A stretch of 64,000 nt of DNA. Source: Aralia elata. Lineage: Eukaryota > Streptophyta > Magnoliopsida > Apiales > Araliaceae. Position numbers and translations under genes: made by a program. Position 1 is the stretch's first letter. Each line of letters begins with the position of its first letter. The stretch covers positions 47,772,896 through 47,836,895 of the forward strand of contig CM068386.1 of assembly GCA_034770075.1 (NCBI GenBank), given 5' to 3'. The notes beneath the pieces are model-generated. The model was given only the letters and a program-made list of their open reading frames with translations, ran no database searches and was not told where the DNA came from. Positions 10,322-22,040 of this stretch are shown in pieces.

Positions 10322-13300
10322 TGTAATATCCCGAATGTTTATGAGTTAGTAAATCATGATATTAAATTATTATGATGATTGTGACAGACAATGATCCTTA
10401 GAAAAGGAAATTGAAGGGTTAAAGAAAGGATAATACTCAAAGTTTAATTGAGTTGATAAAGGTTATAGAATAAAACCTACAAGAATTCTTTAAGGAAGTG
10501 GATTAAATAGGTGATGTAAAACCTATGATATAGTAATGCGTTGAAATAATTCAACGACAAAATTTGGGAGAAGGTTTACGCAAACCGAGTAACAGAGGTT
10601 TGATATTTGAGATTCCGAGGACGGAATCCTTATAAGGAGGGAAGGATGTGACAACCCGGAATTTTTGAGATTAATTATAATAAGAATTTAATATAGAATA
10701 ATTCTTATTATGAGATGTGTCGAGTTCGAATATATATGTGTTATTTATATTTATGTGATTTATTTGGTGAGCTTACTATGTATATATATAAATGTGAAAG
10801 ATATATACATAGATTCAAAATGAATGAGTTACTAGTTAATTATTGTAATGATCGCGAGTCATGGGTAGCTTGGTAATCCGAGCTTACGAATATTATTGAA
10901 TAAAATAGACTTTTATTAATAATATTATGTGTTAAGCGTTTCAAGGTTATATTATATCCTAGATTATGTGTAGACGATGATTAGTATGTATGAAAGTGTT
11001 CGTATAAGCTAATTTGGTGGTTTCGAGAAATATCGCTAGAATACTATTTATTGGATTAAATAAATAGTTGGAGGATAATATTATTGAACGAGTTATTTGA
11101 GGTAAAGGCACTAACCCAAATTATGGGTGGGATATATGTACGTTGATGTATATTGGGAAGAGCAGCAATCGCGAATCGTGAATACCCTTGTAATTTGGGT
11201 TTATTAATATTATTAAATGGCTTAAATATTATTTTTATGTGACATGTTTAAAGGTTATTTTATAACCTGGATGATGTCAACGTATGAAGTTTTATGCGTT
11301 ATTCAATCGTAGGAGTGAATAATTGATTTTGCGAAAGATCGCAAAATCACTATTCACGGGGCACATTTCCCGAGGTACTATTCACGCCATAAAAATTTTG
11401 TGTCTTTTTCGATGTTAAATAATTTCATAAATACGTGTATGCGTAGGAATAATTTTTCCAAGTGTCAGAAATTTTATTTGGGCTGATACGTGATTTTATC
11501 CGTATCCGAAAGGTATTATATGGGTGTTCCGAATAAATGGATAAATCCCATAATAATTATTTTTATGCATCCCAATAATTATGGGAGTACCCATTTTAAT
11601 TTTGGGTGGGGTTATTTACTAGTTTTGGTACAAAAGTGGGAGTTTTCGGATATATTGTTTGTGTATTTGGGTATTTATTTTGGCTTGTTACTCCAAGAGG
11701 GAACCAACTCCCCCATTTTGGACCAATTAAATGCAAGGAGGAGGGAGCCTAGCCGGCAAGCCACATAGAGCAACCCACCCACTCCCATTTTCTCCCTAAA
11801 TTCCTCCACTCTCCCAAATAATCCACCCATTCCCTTCCTTGGCTAAGTTCAGCAAATAGAGAGAGAGAGAGAGATGGAAAATCTGTAGCCAAGATGAAGA
11901 AGAGAGAAGAAGAAGGTCACCGGAAAAGGAAGAAAGTCGCCGGAAAAGGAAGAAAGTCGCTGGAAAAAGGAAGGAGGAGGAAGAAGAGAGCGTGGGTGGG
12001 AAAAGAAGAAGAAGAGGAGGAGCTTCAAGCAACTCTAATAAACCCTAGCTAGCTTCTCTATCATCTATAAGAGATTTACAGAGGTAACATCTCATTAAAT
12101 CCATTTCGTTTGAGTTTTGGTAAAAGATTTCCCAAAGTTTTTGGTTTTAGAGCTTTTATGCTCATGGGTTGGTTTTCTTGCGATTCTTGTTGGTTTTGTT
12201 TGTGTTGGATGGTTGTAAATGTTGTTAAAAGGTTATATAGGCCATTAATAACATCAAAGTGAAACAAAAATGCAATAAATCCGTACCTATGCTTAAGGAG
12301 GATGAAGAACATGAAGAACAATGGAACTTTGGACATTTAGACGAATTTTAGAGGACATGTAGCTTTGATTTTGTGTTTGTTTAATTGATTTGTTGTTATG
12401 ATATTGTACTTCCATGGGTTATGAGTTTAACCCAATTGGAATGGAGTAAAAAGGGATTAAAACGATGTTTTGGTGAAGAACACCAAGAACACCAAGAACA
12501 CGAAAATATAACATGAGTTGATACTTTGGCCTAAGATTTGGCCATGTTAATGTTAATGGATAGCTCTGAATTTTTGATATATTGTAGCTCTATGTCTTAG
12601 GAGTCCATAGAGTCCGAAATGGACCAATTTGAAGATGTATAGAAGGAGTTATGGTAGTTGGAAGCAAGATAGGTCTAGAACACCAAAAACAGAGCATTTC
12701 GGGAAGCAAAACGAACTGGCCACGAGCTCAGCTGCTAGATAGAGCGCCCCGGTGCTGGCCATAGGCCATTTTGAGCGCCCCGGCGCTGGCCACAGACACT
12801 AGGCAAAACTGCTTCGACGTCCTTTGGTAAAACAGGCATAACTTTCTCATACAAACTCGGATTGAGGTGATTCAAGATGATTCGGAAAGAGAACAAGTAG
12901 ATCTACAACTTTCGTTCTTTGAGTTTTTCAATTTGAGGTCTGTAGAATGACCTAAATTGGCCATTTATAGGACTGATGAGTAATTGGGGGCAATCGGAGG
13001 GTGTCGGGCATGCGCGTAAGCACACATATTGCCCCCGACCCTGTAAAATGATGTTCTAAGCTCTCAAACATGGTTATTATGATTTATAGTGATACTTAAC
13101 ATTAACCATTGGGTATTAGACAATTCTAATGGGTGTGCTAAGCGTACGCAATCGCGTGTGACTTGGGCGTTCGAATAGACAAGTGTGGCGTATGGACGTA
13201 CAAACGTCGTAACGCCGTAATAAGTGTGTATAACCTTGTTTAATATTTTGTTTCTAATAATAATGAAACATGATAGTGTGTTATAAACCAATGTATGAGC

Positions 13301-14476
13301 ATGCTAAGCACATGCAAAGGAGGCGAATTAGGTGTGTGACGGGTAAACGTCGAAACGCCGCGTAAAGTGTTAAAGAACTTAAATAGTGTTTCGATTTAAA
13401 CAAAACGAACATTATAAGATATGAAGTGGGTTTATAATATAAACCATTATATGAAGACTTTTAGTGGCTAATTGGTATTTTATTGTTAAATAAATTGTGT
13501 AGGATATTTGAAGGACGATCCATCATAATTTGGCAAGGAACGCTTAAAGGCAAGTTCTTTCAGTAACTTGTGGACTTGTTTAAATGTATTGACGTACATG
13601 ATTAAATTACTATGTCTTTCACTAATATCTGGATTATATGCGAACATGATTAAAGTGTGCACAATATGCAACTATGTGACTATATTGTTCTATGTGGAAC
13701 TTGAATTATTGTACATATACAATGTGAAATGCATGAGGTATGCCATGAGATGCATGATGCATATATATTGATGAATTGCATAAGATTTATAATGCATGAG
13801 CATGATGTATAGTATGAGAATCATGATGCATGGATAAAATACAAACTTATGTGTTACGTGAAGCATGAAATGTGAAAACTGTTAGTTCTTGCTGAGCCGT
13901 CGTGCTCATTCTTGCAAAATAAAACTTTTGCAGATTTTACGATGCAATGCAATTATCTTGATATCGTGATGATAAGGATTAGAGGCGCATGGATACAAGA
14001 AGGTTGCTAAATGTTCTTCTATTGGAATTATTTAGCTATGATGACGGTATATGATGTACTGGAATTTGTCTATGTAAACCTTGAGTTAGAAATAAAGGTT
14101 ATCCATTATAGTATTTATGATGTGATTATGTTAGTTACTTGTTATAGTAAACTAGAAGGATGACAATGATGTACAAAGGACATTTTGTTTTATATAACGA
14201 ATGTATAGTTGTTGGATAACCTTACGAATATTCAGGGATTGGATAAAGTCAGAATCTGAACCTTGCGTTCACACATGAGATATTATAAAGGATCATGGTA
14301 TTTATTCAACCTTGGACATAAGTGTTTTATTTAAGGTCTTCGTGCCTGGGATTAGATGAGGATATGTTGCTATATTATTGTAATTACATATTTTTAGTAA
14401 GCCTATGTTGTATGGGTAGTACCGTGACGCGTCGGAATTGGGTTCAAGGTAAGACCTGAGTTTCGGGGGCGTTACA
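10322..14476 (+). repeat. LARD 3' LTR (4155 bp)
   Basis: Second copy of the 3754-7906 repeat with the same ends. It repeats the internal PPT/LTR-start (about 10613-10660), the leader donor (GT at 12084), the GC dyads and the hairpin at 13893-13908. It ends directly at the second AGTAC (14477-14481). Confidence 0.9.
12743..12787. repeat. GC-rich dyad pair, LARD 3' LTR
   Basis: AGCGCCCCGGTGCT (12743-12756) and AGCGCCCCGGCGCT (12774-12787). In the first, GGCACT of the 5' LTR is replaced by GGTGCT, so each LTR has its own single deviation. Confidence 0.85.
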
Positions 14477-15113
14477 AGTACAATAGTTTCCCATTTTTTG
14501 ATGATGACAAAACCTTGCATAGTTTAAACGAGTAATTAACAGTTCAAACATTTCATGATAATTATCAAGCAATTTTCATAATAATAACCATTCAATAATT
14601 CATATAATAGATACCCATCCATAAACATTCAAATTAACATCCCAAATTGTTGCCCTTCAAAAACATACCTAGGGCCTCAAACATAAATATTGTCTTAAAC
14701 ACATAGAATTAAAAATAGTCTTGAATGATGCAAACTTAAATTAAAATGTATGTAGTGAGTAAGTGAGTGTGTGTGTGAGAGTCTCTCTAGGCATTCTTCT
14801 TCTTCTTTGTAGAGAAATCCTTAGCGCTGATGGTGAACACTTCCTCTCCATCTGATTCTGCGCCTTCTTCAGCTGCCTCAGATTTGTCTGACACATCTTC
14901 CTTCTCAACTGGCTTTGTCTTGACGATCACATGAACTGACTTTGTCTTCTCAGCAGTTTGTCCAATCTCAAGTATCATCTTTTAAACCCTTTCTGCTATC
15001 TGTTCAGTATTAATCACAGTCATATCCTCTTTGTTGATCAAGTCAATATGCCTTTGAACCACTCCCTTAAACAACTTATCTCTGGCCATTTTAACCCTTA
15101 GTTGTTTTTGTAT
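14477..15113 (-). mobile_element. 3' internal end of minus-strand SIRE-type copia
   Basis: Reading on the minus strand from 15113 down: end of a coding frame, a 3' UTR, then GTTTTGTCATCATCAAAAAA and a purine-rich stretch before TGTACTCAC. The TCATCATCAAAAA motif just before the LTR is typical of SIRE-type elements. The element is cut on its internal side by the plus-strand LTR beginning at 15114. Confidence 0.55.
14787..15113 (-). pseudogene. C-terminal fragment of a post-pol ORF of the minus copia
   Basis: The frame is open from the cut edge at 15113, with an ATG at 15089, to a TAG at 14787-14789, interrupted by one stop (TAA) just upstream of codon ATG 14978. The conceptual protein is charged, with an acidic middle and a Lys-rich C-terminus ending KKKKNA. 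It contains no RT, RNase H or integrase motif. Its place shortly upstream of the PPT fits the extra ORF that SIRE-type elements carry after pol, sometimes called env-like. I do not recognise a domain, so the assignment rests on position. Function is unknown. Confidence 0.35.
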
Positions 15114-16634
15114 TGTTAGGAATTGCATGGTTAAATTCGATGATGTGTGTATGATAAAATTTGTAATCAGTAGTTTGTTATAAAGTCCTTAAAAAGTGTA
15201 TATTGTACAAGGACTTAGAATAGAACGATCAAACTTGTTAGGTTGATCCTTTGAACTGATCTAATGTATAAATGATATGATCAAATCGATCATATAATAT
15301 TATTAAACGATCGTAGAGTTACTCTGCTTGTTCGAAGAGCATTAGATGAATGATCGCAGAGCTACCAAGTGATCACAAAGTTAAAGTAAGGATCGAACAG
15401 TGTGCAGAAAGATCGTAGAACTATCTCTTAGATCATAAAGCAAAACAGAGATCGCAGAGTAAAGAGAAGTTCGTAGAGTCTACTCAAACTTCGTAGAATG
15501 CTCATCATAGAGAGCCTTTCGTAGAGTAGTTCGTAGAGAGCACTTCGCAAAGTGGTTCTCTACTCGTAGAACAACCAGTTCGTAGAGTCCAGAACGTAGA
15601 ACAATTCAAGTCTAAACTCTACGTCTCTAACCTAACTCTACGACCTGTCTAAAACGTAATGCAATATCAGAACTGTTAAATTAACTAACCAAGGAGCCTT
15701 GCAGACTGCAGATCCCAAGAGGTTTTTCTCTTCATTCTAAATTCAAATGGAAGATCAGATAGTATGTGTCTAAACAACTATATTGGAGATATGATATCCC
15801 TAAAATCAAGGAAGTAAAAACTACAAATAAATATGTTCTGTCAGAGCCGAAAGCAAGATTAATTATCTACCTTGAAAGTCAACATCAGAGAATATCTTGG
15901 TGCAGAGTATTAAATGCACCAATGGGAACTTTCCTACGGGATTATTTTCAGAAGCCTATAAAAGCGTACGAGGATTCAAATCCAAGTATGAATCGCTAAG
16001 TAACTAGCTGAAACTCTGCAAAAATCTTATCAAGCTCTACTCTACGATATTGATCTACTTGTTCAAGCTGCTAAGTACCAAAGAAGTCAAGCCTATTGCA
16101 AGCTTAGCAGCGCCTCAACCAATCAACATTCATTTTTGATTCACTTAGTCTTAGTGACCATTATACCAAGTCTAAGTGACTTGAAGAGTTCTAAGTGAAC
16201 TGGACTGAGTGTCCTGGTCTGAGTGACCTTGCCGAGACTAAGTGACTCGAAGGAACCTTAGTGGTTCAGTTGTAAGAGATCTTAGCAATCTGGTCTTTGT
16301 GACCCTATCCTTGGTGGATTTTTTACTTGTTGAAGTAGAAAAGTATACTAGAAGTTGTTTTTACTTCAAACCACTTAAACATCTTGTGTTATTTACTTTA
16401 AGTCTTTATATTCTGTCATTAACTGTTATATCAGTGAGTGACTATTATCCACAAGTGCTAAAGTTAGAACTGAGATTTCATTAAATCTTTAAGGGGATTT
16501 TAAACTAATATTCTGTTGTGCTAAATTAATTGAACTAATTATTTATCTGGTAATTGATTTTTGAATAAACAAAAGTTTTAAAAGATCTATTCAACCCGCC
16601 TTCTAGATCTCTTTTGTGTCTCTAGGAAATAACA
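15114..16634 (+). mobile_element. 5' LTR of plus-strand SIRE-type copia
   Basis: Starts TGTTAGGAATTG and ends TTCAACCCGCCTTCTAG...AATAACA, immediately followed by a primer binding site at 16637. Length of 1521 bp fits SIRE-type LTRs. The end is secure from the PBS; the start is placed at the last TGTTAG before the opposing element's frame stops and is less certain. The partner LTR is not in the window. Confidence 0.6.
15304..15630 (+). repeat. Degenerate CGTAGAG motif cluster in the copia LTR
   Basis: More than ten copies of (T)CGTAGAG or one-base variants (CGCAGAG, CGTAGAA, CGCAAAG), plus reverse copies (CTCTACG), occur at irregular 10-40 bp spacing. Further copies occur in the same element at about 16038, 17625, 18038 and 18053. 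No fixed unit length was found, so this is a motif array rather than a satellite. Confidence 0.7.
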
Positions 16635-16636
16635 TG

Positions 16637-16648
16637 TGGTATCAGAGC
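16637..16648 (+). other. SIRE-type primer binding site
   Basis: TGGTATCAGAGC, complementary to the 3' end of tRNA-iMet, two bases after the LTR end. Confidence 0.9.
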
Positions 16649-16699
16649 AGGTTCTCCTAACCAAAAGCTTAAACACTTTGAGTTGGTCATATAACACAC

Positions 16700-18445
16700 A
16701 ATAAAATTGGTTCTGAGCTTGGTGGTGGAAATAAGCCACCCCTTCTAAATAAAGAAAAAATTGCTAACTGAAAAGTTCGTTTGCAGGCTTATATGGATGC
16801 AATAGATGAATATCTATATGATGATGTAATTAGTGGTCCATATATACCAACAAAGCTAGCTCTAACCGCTGATGATCCAAACAAAATGGCAGTCAAACAC
16901 ATGGCTAAATGGACTGATAATGAAAAGAAGCTGGTGTAGCTAGACAAAAGAGCTAAGCACATTTTGTTCATGGCTCTAAAAGATGAGCTGTTCGAGAATG
17001 TAGTCAATTGCACAACAACTAAAGAATTGTGGGAAACTCTGTTGATTATGCATGAAGGAACAGAAGAAGTCAGAGAGAACAAGTAGTCTCTTGTGACACA
17101 GCAGTATGAAATGTTTTCTCATATTTCAGGAGAGAACATACTGCTACCTATGAAAGGTTCAATGTGCTATTAAACTCCTTAAGAGATTATGGAAAGGTCT
17201 ATGCAAATAAGGACCTTAACATGAAGTTCATGAGAGCTTTTCCTAGCAAGTGGGATGCCAAAACCACTGTTATTCGTGAGTCAAAGTATCTACATGAGAT
17301 GATTGTGCAGAAGCTCTATGGTAATCTTCTTACCTATGAGCTAGAGCTGACTCAGAGAGCAAAGACTTCATCAGAAAGCAAGAGGAAAGATAAAGGTGTC
17401 GCCCTTAAAGTTTCAGAGGCAACAATATCTAAAGCCTCAGTCATTGAAGATTTTGATGAGGAAGAAGCTGATGATGATGAAGATATAGCCTTGCTCGCAA
17501 GAAGGCTAAAAAAGTTCATGCGAAAGAGTAGCAACTGGAAGCCAAGAAAGAGTTACAACAAAGAAAATAGTAACAGAGATCAAGATAAAAATCTATGCTA
17601 TAATTGCAAGAAGCCTGATCACTATATCGTAGAGTGCAACAAGCCCCTGCGAGAAGATTTAAAAAGAGACAAGAAGAAGTCTTATTCAAAGAAGGAATTC
17701 AAAGGCTATAAAAACATCACAAGAAAGAGAAAGGTTTTGTAGCTGAGGGATCATGGAGTGATTCAAAGAATGATTCAAGCTCTGAGTCCAGTGATGATGA
17801 AGCACCACAGAAAGCGAATCTCTGTTTAATGGCCATTGAAACAAATGAAGAAAAAGCCACTGATTGTCGAGTAAATGACATCAGTGAGGTATTTGATTTC
17901 AACTATCTTGATATAAATATTAATGATCTTAGAGTTGCATTGCATGATATAACTTCAGATTTGTATCAATATATGAAATTATTTAGGGTTCTATCAAATA
18001 ACCATTCTCTTCTTCAAAAGGAAAAAGAGAAAGCTCTCGTAGAGTTGGAAACAACTCTACGAAGTGCTGCCTCTTCTGCCAATCTTAAGGCTGAGAATGC
18101 AAGCTTGAGAAAGATAACTGAACTAAGTGCACAGAGAGAGTTAACTCTAACCTCTAATATAGAGGATTTAGAGAAGACAATCTCAATATGGAATCATTCT
18201 TCTGCATGAATGGACTCCTTGATTATAAGTCAGAGATTCGTCTCTGATAGGTCAGGATTAGGATTTAGAGATTCATCTTCAATTCTAAGTATGAACAATC
18301 CAATGGAAATTAACAATGTCAATGCTTCTCATTTCAATATAAATATTGTGTTTGTGAAATCCACAGAGATTGCTGAGCCTATTATTCAAAGTTTCTCAAT
18401 CTCTGCAGATCAGATTGTTGTTCCCAAGAACAACAGATCACATAC
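16700..18445 (+). pseudogene. Broken gag and pol start of SIRE-type copia
   Basis: Capsid-like UBN2-type sequence (motifs PPLLNKE and AYMDAIDEYLYDDVISGPY near 16730-16850) is followed by a basic/acidic linker and a CCHC zinc knuckle CYNCKKPDHYIVEC near 17597-17638. A coiled-coil-like region rich in Glu and Lys follows (about 17830-18200), then a short stretch near 18225 that resembles the start of pol. Gag normally forms the virus-like particle. Breaks seen: TGA in the N-terminal region near 16764, TAG at about 16938 and 17083, a frame change between 17742 and 17829, and a stop at 18207. The gene is cut at 18446 by an opposite-strand gypsy insertion, so protease onward is missing from the window. 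No convincing ATG was found. Confidence 0.75.
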
Positions 18446-19164
18446 TGTGATAGACTCCACGACACGCTTGCGTAAGGTGGTTGTCGCCCGGATCATTTCT
18501 AACAAGTTGATAGGATGGATAGCTTGCAACACCTTAACCCCTTGCCTATATATAGACGGTAATCTTGGTACAATTTCTTGCTTAGGAAATTTGCGTAGGG
18601 TGAACACCAACAACACCTCGACCCCTCGCTTATATTGAAGCGGTAACCTCGGTACAATCGACGATTGATGCGGTAGAAGACGCCACATATAACTATGATT
18701 GGTTATGTGATAAGTCAATTATGAATCTCAAAGAAGAACTAAGGAACACTTAGGAATTCTCAAAGAACCACAAGTAAAGAAACAAACTCACAATAATATT
18801 GATAATGCTGAAAATTGGTATGAAGTTGGTTTTACAAGCCTAACATCACTTGGTATTTATAGGAACTCATGGTGTGCTAACCCATCACCATAAGTCAAGA
18901 TCTAACAACTAATCACATCACATACATTAACCATCCAAAGAGTTTATCACCCCAAAAACATGTTCATGTGATGTGCTAAAAGTCCAAATCTGACAACTAA
19001 TCTGATCAGCACATTGCAAGCTATTTTTACATTTGAAAACCACCAAATTTGGATTTAGGCAAAGCATGAAAGTTGTAGCCCTAGAAGTGTAGACAAATTT
19101 AGGCTTTTGAATCACCTCATTTGGAGTCCGGAAACTCAAGTTATGGCCAAAATACGAACTGATG
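18446..19164 (-). mobile_element. 3' LTR/3' end of minus-strand gypsy element
   Basis: The copia pol sequence stops at about 18445 and new sequence begins TGTGATAGACTCC. On the minus strand this is a terminus ending in TCACA. It follows the stop codon of the gypsy integrase frame at 19165. An 84-bp degenerate duplication lies at about 18528-18655 (AACACCTTRACCCC... and AACACCTCGACCCC...). The LTR start on the 19.1-kb side could not be fixed, and no PPT is clear. Confidence 0.5.
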
Positions 19165-20271
19165 TCAAACTAGTCCAAAAGTGCGGAAATGCTGATTCTT
19201 TTGTGACGGTTCGGGTATGCTTGCTTCCAATGTGTTTATGAACTTCGCGTGCTTGTAACCTGTCTCTATAACCTCTATGCTCGATTCAACCTCGGTCCAT
19301 AATTTATGAATCATCCCGTTAAGTCCTTGTTTGAAGCGTTTAGCTCGTGTTCTCGTAATGGGTCCAAGTGGCATATGCAATGGATCCACATGTGTTTTGT
19401 CAAGAGCTTGTGAGCTAAGGATGTCCTCATCGTACCTCTCCTCTTGAAAAGGATTTGTCCTCAAATCTTCACCTACGTCAAACGGGCTTAGATCAGAAAC
19501 ATTGAAAGTTGCACTAACATTATACTCACCGGGTAAGTCCAATTTGTAAGCATTGTTGTTAATGCGTTCAAGCACTTGAAATGGTTCATCTCCTCTTGGA
19601 AGTAATTTCGAACACCTTTGAGCAGGAAATCTTTCCTTACGCATGTGTAGCCATACCCAATCCCCGGGTTCGAAGATTACTTGACGCCGACCCTTGTTGG
19701 CCTGTTTGGCATATTGATCCGTCCTCTTCTCAATGTTGAGTCTTGTCTTCTCATGTATCTGCTTAAGAAAATCAGCTTTGTTTTTGCCATCCATGTTAGT
19801 ATACTCGGAAACAGGTAATGGTGACAAATCCAAGGGTGTTAAAGGATTAAAGCCATACACAATTTCAAAAGGTGAGAATTTAGTAGCAGAGTGAACAGAC
19901 CTATTATAAGCAAACTCAATATGTGGTAGACACTCTTCCCAAAGCTTAATATTCTTTTTAATGATAGCCCTCAATAAAGCAGATAGAGTTCTATTAACTA
20001 CTTCCGTTTGGCCGTCAGTTTGTGGATGACAAGTAGTTGAAAACAGCAGTTTAGTTCCTAGTTTACACCACAAAGTTTTCCAAAAATAGCTTAAGAACTT
20101 AGCATCTCTATCCGAAAAAATTGTTCGGGGCATGCCATGCAAACGTACAATGTCTCTAAAGAATAAATCAACAACATGGGATGCATCATCAGCTTTGTGG
20201 CATGGGATAAAATGTGCCATTTTTGAAAATCTATCCACGACCACAAATATAGAATCATGACCATGCTTAGA
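19165..20271 (-). pseudogene. Ty3/gypsy integrase, C-terminal part of pol (5' truncated)
   Basis: The frame is open from the cut edge at 20271 to a stop at 19165. The integrase core is clear: VVVDRFSKMAHF (first catalytic Asp), IFSDRDAKFLSYFW (second Asp), HPQTDGQTEVVNRTL (catalytic Glu). A GPY/F-like module follows in altered form (PRGDEPFQVLERINNNAYKL). The C-terminus (GPITRTRAKRFKQ and beyond) does not look like a standard chromodomain. Integrase inserts the cDNA into the genome. RT, RNase H and the integrase zinc finger are missing because the Tekay array inserted at 20272. The frame itself has no stop codon, so the loss is by interruption rather than decay. The last 10-20 codons may read into LTR sequence. 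Confidence 0.85.
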
Positions 20272-21206
20272 TGTAACGACCGGGAATTCTGAAATTTTCT
20301 TGTAATTCGAATTTTTGAATATTAATGAATATTTTATATTTTATTAATATTATATTTGTGTTACGTGTTTAAAGGTTGTGTGACAACCTGGATTATGGGA
20401 ATGCATGAAATTTTATGTGTTATAGTTTTGTTCAAGTGAATAATTGATTAAGCGTAGCGTCGCTAAATCACTATTCACGGGGCACGTTTCTCGAGGCACT
20501 ATTCATGCCAGATATTTTTGTGTCTTTTTCGATATTAATAAATTTCATAAATACGTGTATGCGTACGAATAATTTTTTCAAGTGTCAGAAATTTTATTTG
20601 AGCTGATACGTGATTTTATCCGTATCCGAAATGTATTAAATGGGTGTTCCGAATATTTGGACAAATTCCATAATAATTATTTTTTTTACCCATTCCAATA
20701 TTTATGGTAATACTCACTTTAATTTTGGGTAGAGTTATTTACCAGTTTTGGTACAAAAGTGGGAGTTTTCGGATATATTTTTGGTGTTTTTGGGTATTTA
20801 TTTTGGCTTGTTATACCAAGTGGGAACCACCAAACCATTTTCCACCAATCAAATTGCTAGGAATGGGAGGGGTGGGGGGAGTATAGCCGGCAAGCTCCTT
20901 GAGCAACCAACCCCATTTCCATTTTTCTTCCACTTCTCCCTAATTCACTCCACTCCTCCCAAATCATTCAAACATTCATTCTCTCTTGCATTCCACACTC
21001 CTCCCATTCCCATTAGCTGATAGAGAGAGAGAGAGCTGCAAAGAAGGAAGAGAAAGAAGTCGTCGGAGTTCACCGGAAAGAGAGAAGGAACTCGCCGGAA
21101 AAGAAAGGAGGAAGAAGAAGAAGGCACGGGTGAAGGAACCAAGCAAAAAGAACCCTCAAAATCAAGCCTAGCCAAGCTTCTTAACCTCTAGGAAGGATTT
21201 ACAGAG

Positions 21207-21208
21207 GT
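21207..21208 (+). promoter_or_regulatory. Putative leader 5' splice site, Tekay LTR 1
   Basis: GGATTTACAGAG|GTAA. The same sequence recurs in LTR 2 (GT at 30662-30663) and in the LARD LTRs (GT at 5517 and 12084). It matches the plant AG|GTAA donor consensus and lies just downstream of the purine-rich leader. Confidence 0.45.
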
Positions 21209-21880
21209 AAAACACCAACCAAATCCTTTCCATTCGATTTCTTGTTAACTTTTTCAAGTTTTTCTTAGTTTTGAGCTCTTAAGCTTGTGGGTTAGATTTT
21301 TGGCGATTCTTGGTGTTTTTGTTTGTTGTGATTGTTTGTAAATGTTGTTAAGAGACTATGTAAGTCATTAATAACATCAAAGTGGAACAAAAATGCAAGA
21401 AATCCTTACCTTGGCTTAATGGAGCAAGAACAATGGACTTTGGACATGAACTTGGACATTCGGACTTTTTAGAGGACTATAAAGCTATGATTTTGTGTTT
21501 GTTAATTTTGTTTGTTGTTATGGTATTGTAGTTCCATGGATGACGAAGCTAACCCAGTTGGAATGGAGTAAAAAGGAGTTAAAACGAGTTCGTAGTAATG
21601 ATTTTTGTAAAACTTGTCAAGAACTCGAAGAACAGGGTATGAACTTTACACTTTGGCTTTAGATTTGACCATGTTAATTCTAGTGGGTAGCTCTGCATTT
21701 TTGATATGTTGTAGCCCCATGAGTTAGGAGTCCATAAAGTCCGGAATGGACCATTTTGCTTGTGTATTGGAGGAGTTATGGAGGTTGGAGTGGCCGGAGG
21801 TCGGAGTCACGAGCTGGGAACAAACCCAGAATCCGGTTACTGCAGAATGGCACCGCAGCGACACCCATAAGCCCTGCAGC

Positions 21881-22040
21881 TCACGCTACAGCGAGGGAAA
21901 AGTTAGTAAAAGACCGGGACTCACGCCGCAGCGTGAGGCCCAAGTGTTAAGCTTCACGCCGCAACGTGAAGCCCATCATGTGCAGGACACGGGACTCACG
22001 CCGCAGCGTGAGCTCTAGCATGAGCCTCACGCTGCAGCGC
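21881..22040. repeat. GC-rich dyad array, Tekay LTR 1
   Basis: CTCACGCCGCAGCGTGAG at 21920-21937 and 21995-22012, CTTCACGCCGCAACGTGAAG at 21952-21971, and partial copies at 21881-21897 and 22026-22040. The outer arms are complementary in both versions (CTC/GAG and CTTC/GAAG). The equivalent array in LTR 2 spans about 31333-31490. Confidence 0.85.

Larger units (their letters stand above)
3754..14476 (+). mobile_element. LARD: gene-less LTR retrotransposon with giant LTRs
   Basis: Two direct repeats of about 4.15 kb (3754-7906 and 10322-14476) start TGTAATATCCCG and end GGGGGCGTTACA. They enclose a 2.4-kb internal region with a tRNA-iMet-type primer binding site at the left and a purine tract at the right, and AGTAC flanks both sides. 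No gag, protease, RT or integrase sequence is present in any frame, fitting the large retrotransposon derivative (LARD) class. The internal 3' end and long LTR stretches resemble the Tekay array at 20272 onward. Transposition therefore presumably needed proteins of such a chromovirus. LTR copies differ by scattered substitutions and small indels, so the insertion is not brand new. Confidence 0.92.

Noticed and set aside
18410..18718. 102-codon minus-strand and 142-codon plus-strand ORFs around 18210-18718
   Set aside because: They cross the junction between the copia gag-pol fragment and the gypsy terminus at 18446, so they are chance fusions.
20986..21171. Arg/Glu/Lys-rich short ORF in Tekay LTR leader
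   Set aside because: Reading frame depends on a low-complexity purine stretch and differs in sequence and length between LTRs 1 and 2. Kept only as part of the leader description.
21746..22018. 90-codon ORF with repeated LTPQRE text in Tekay LTR 1
   Set aside because: Again the dyad array in translation; LTR 2 has a different frame and length here.
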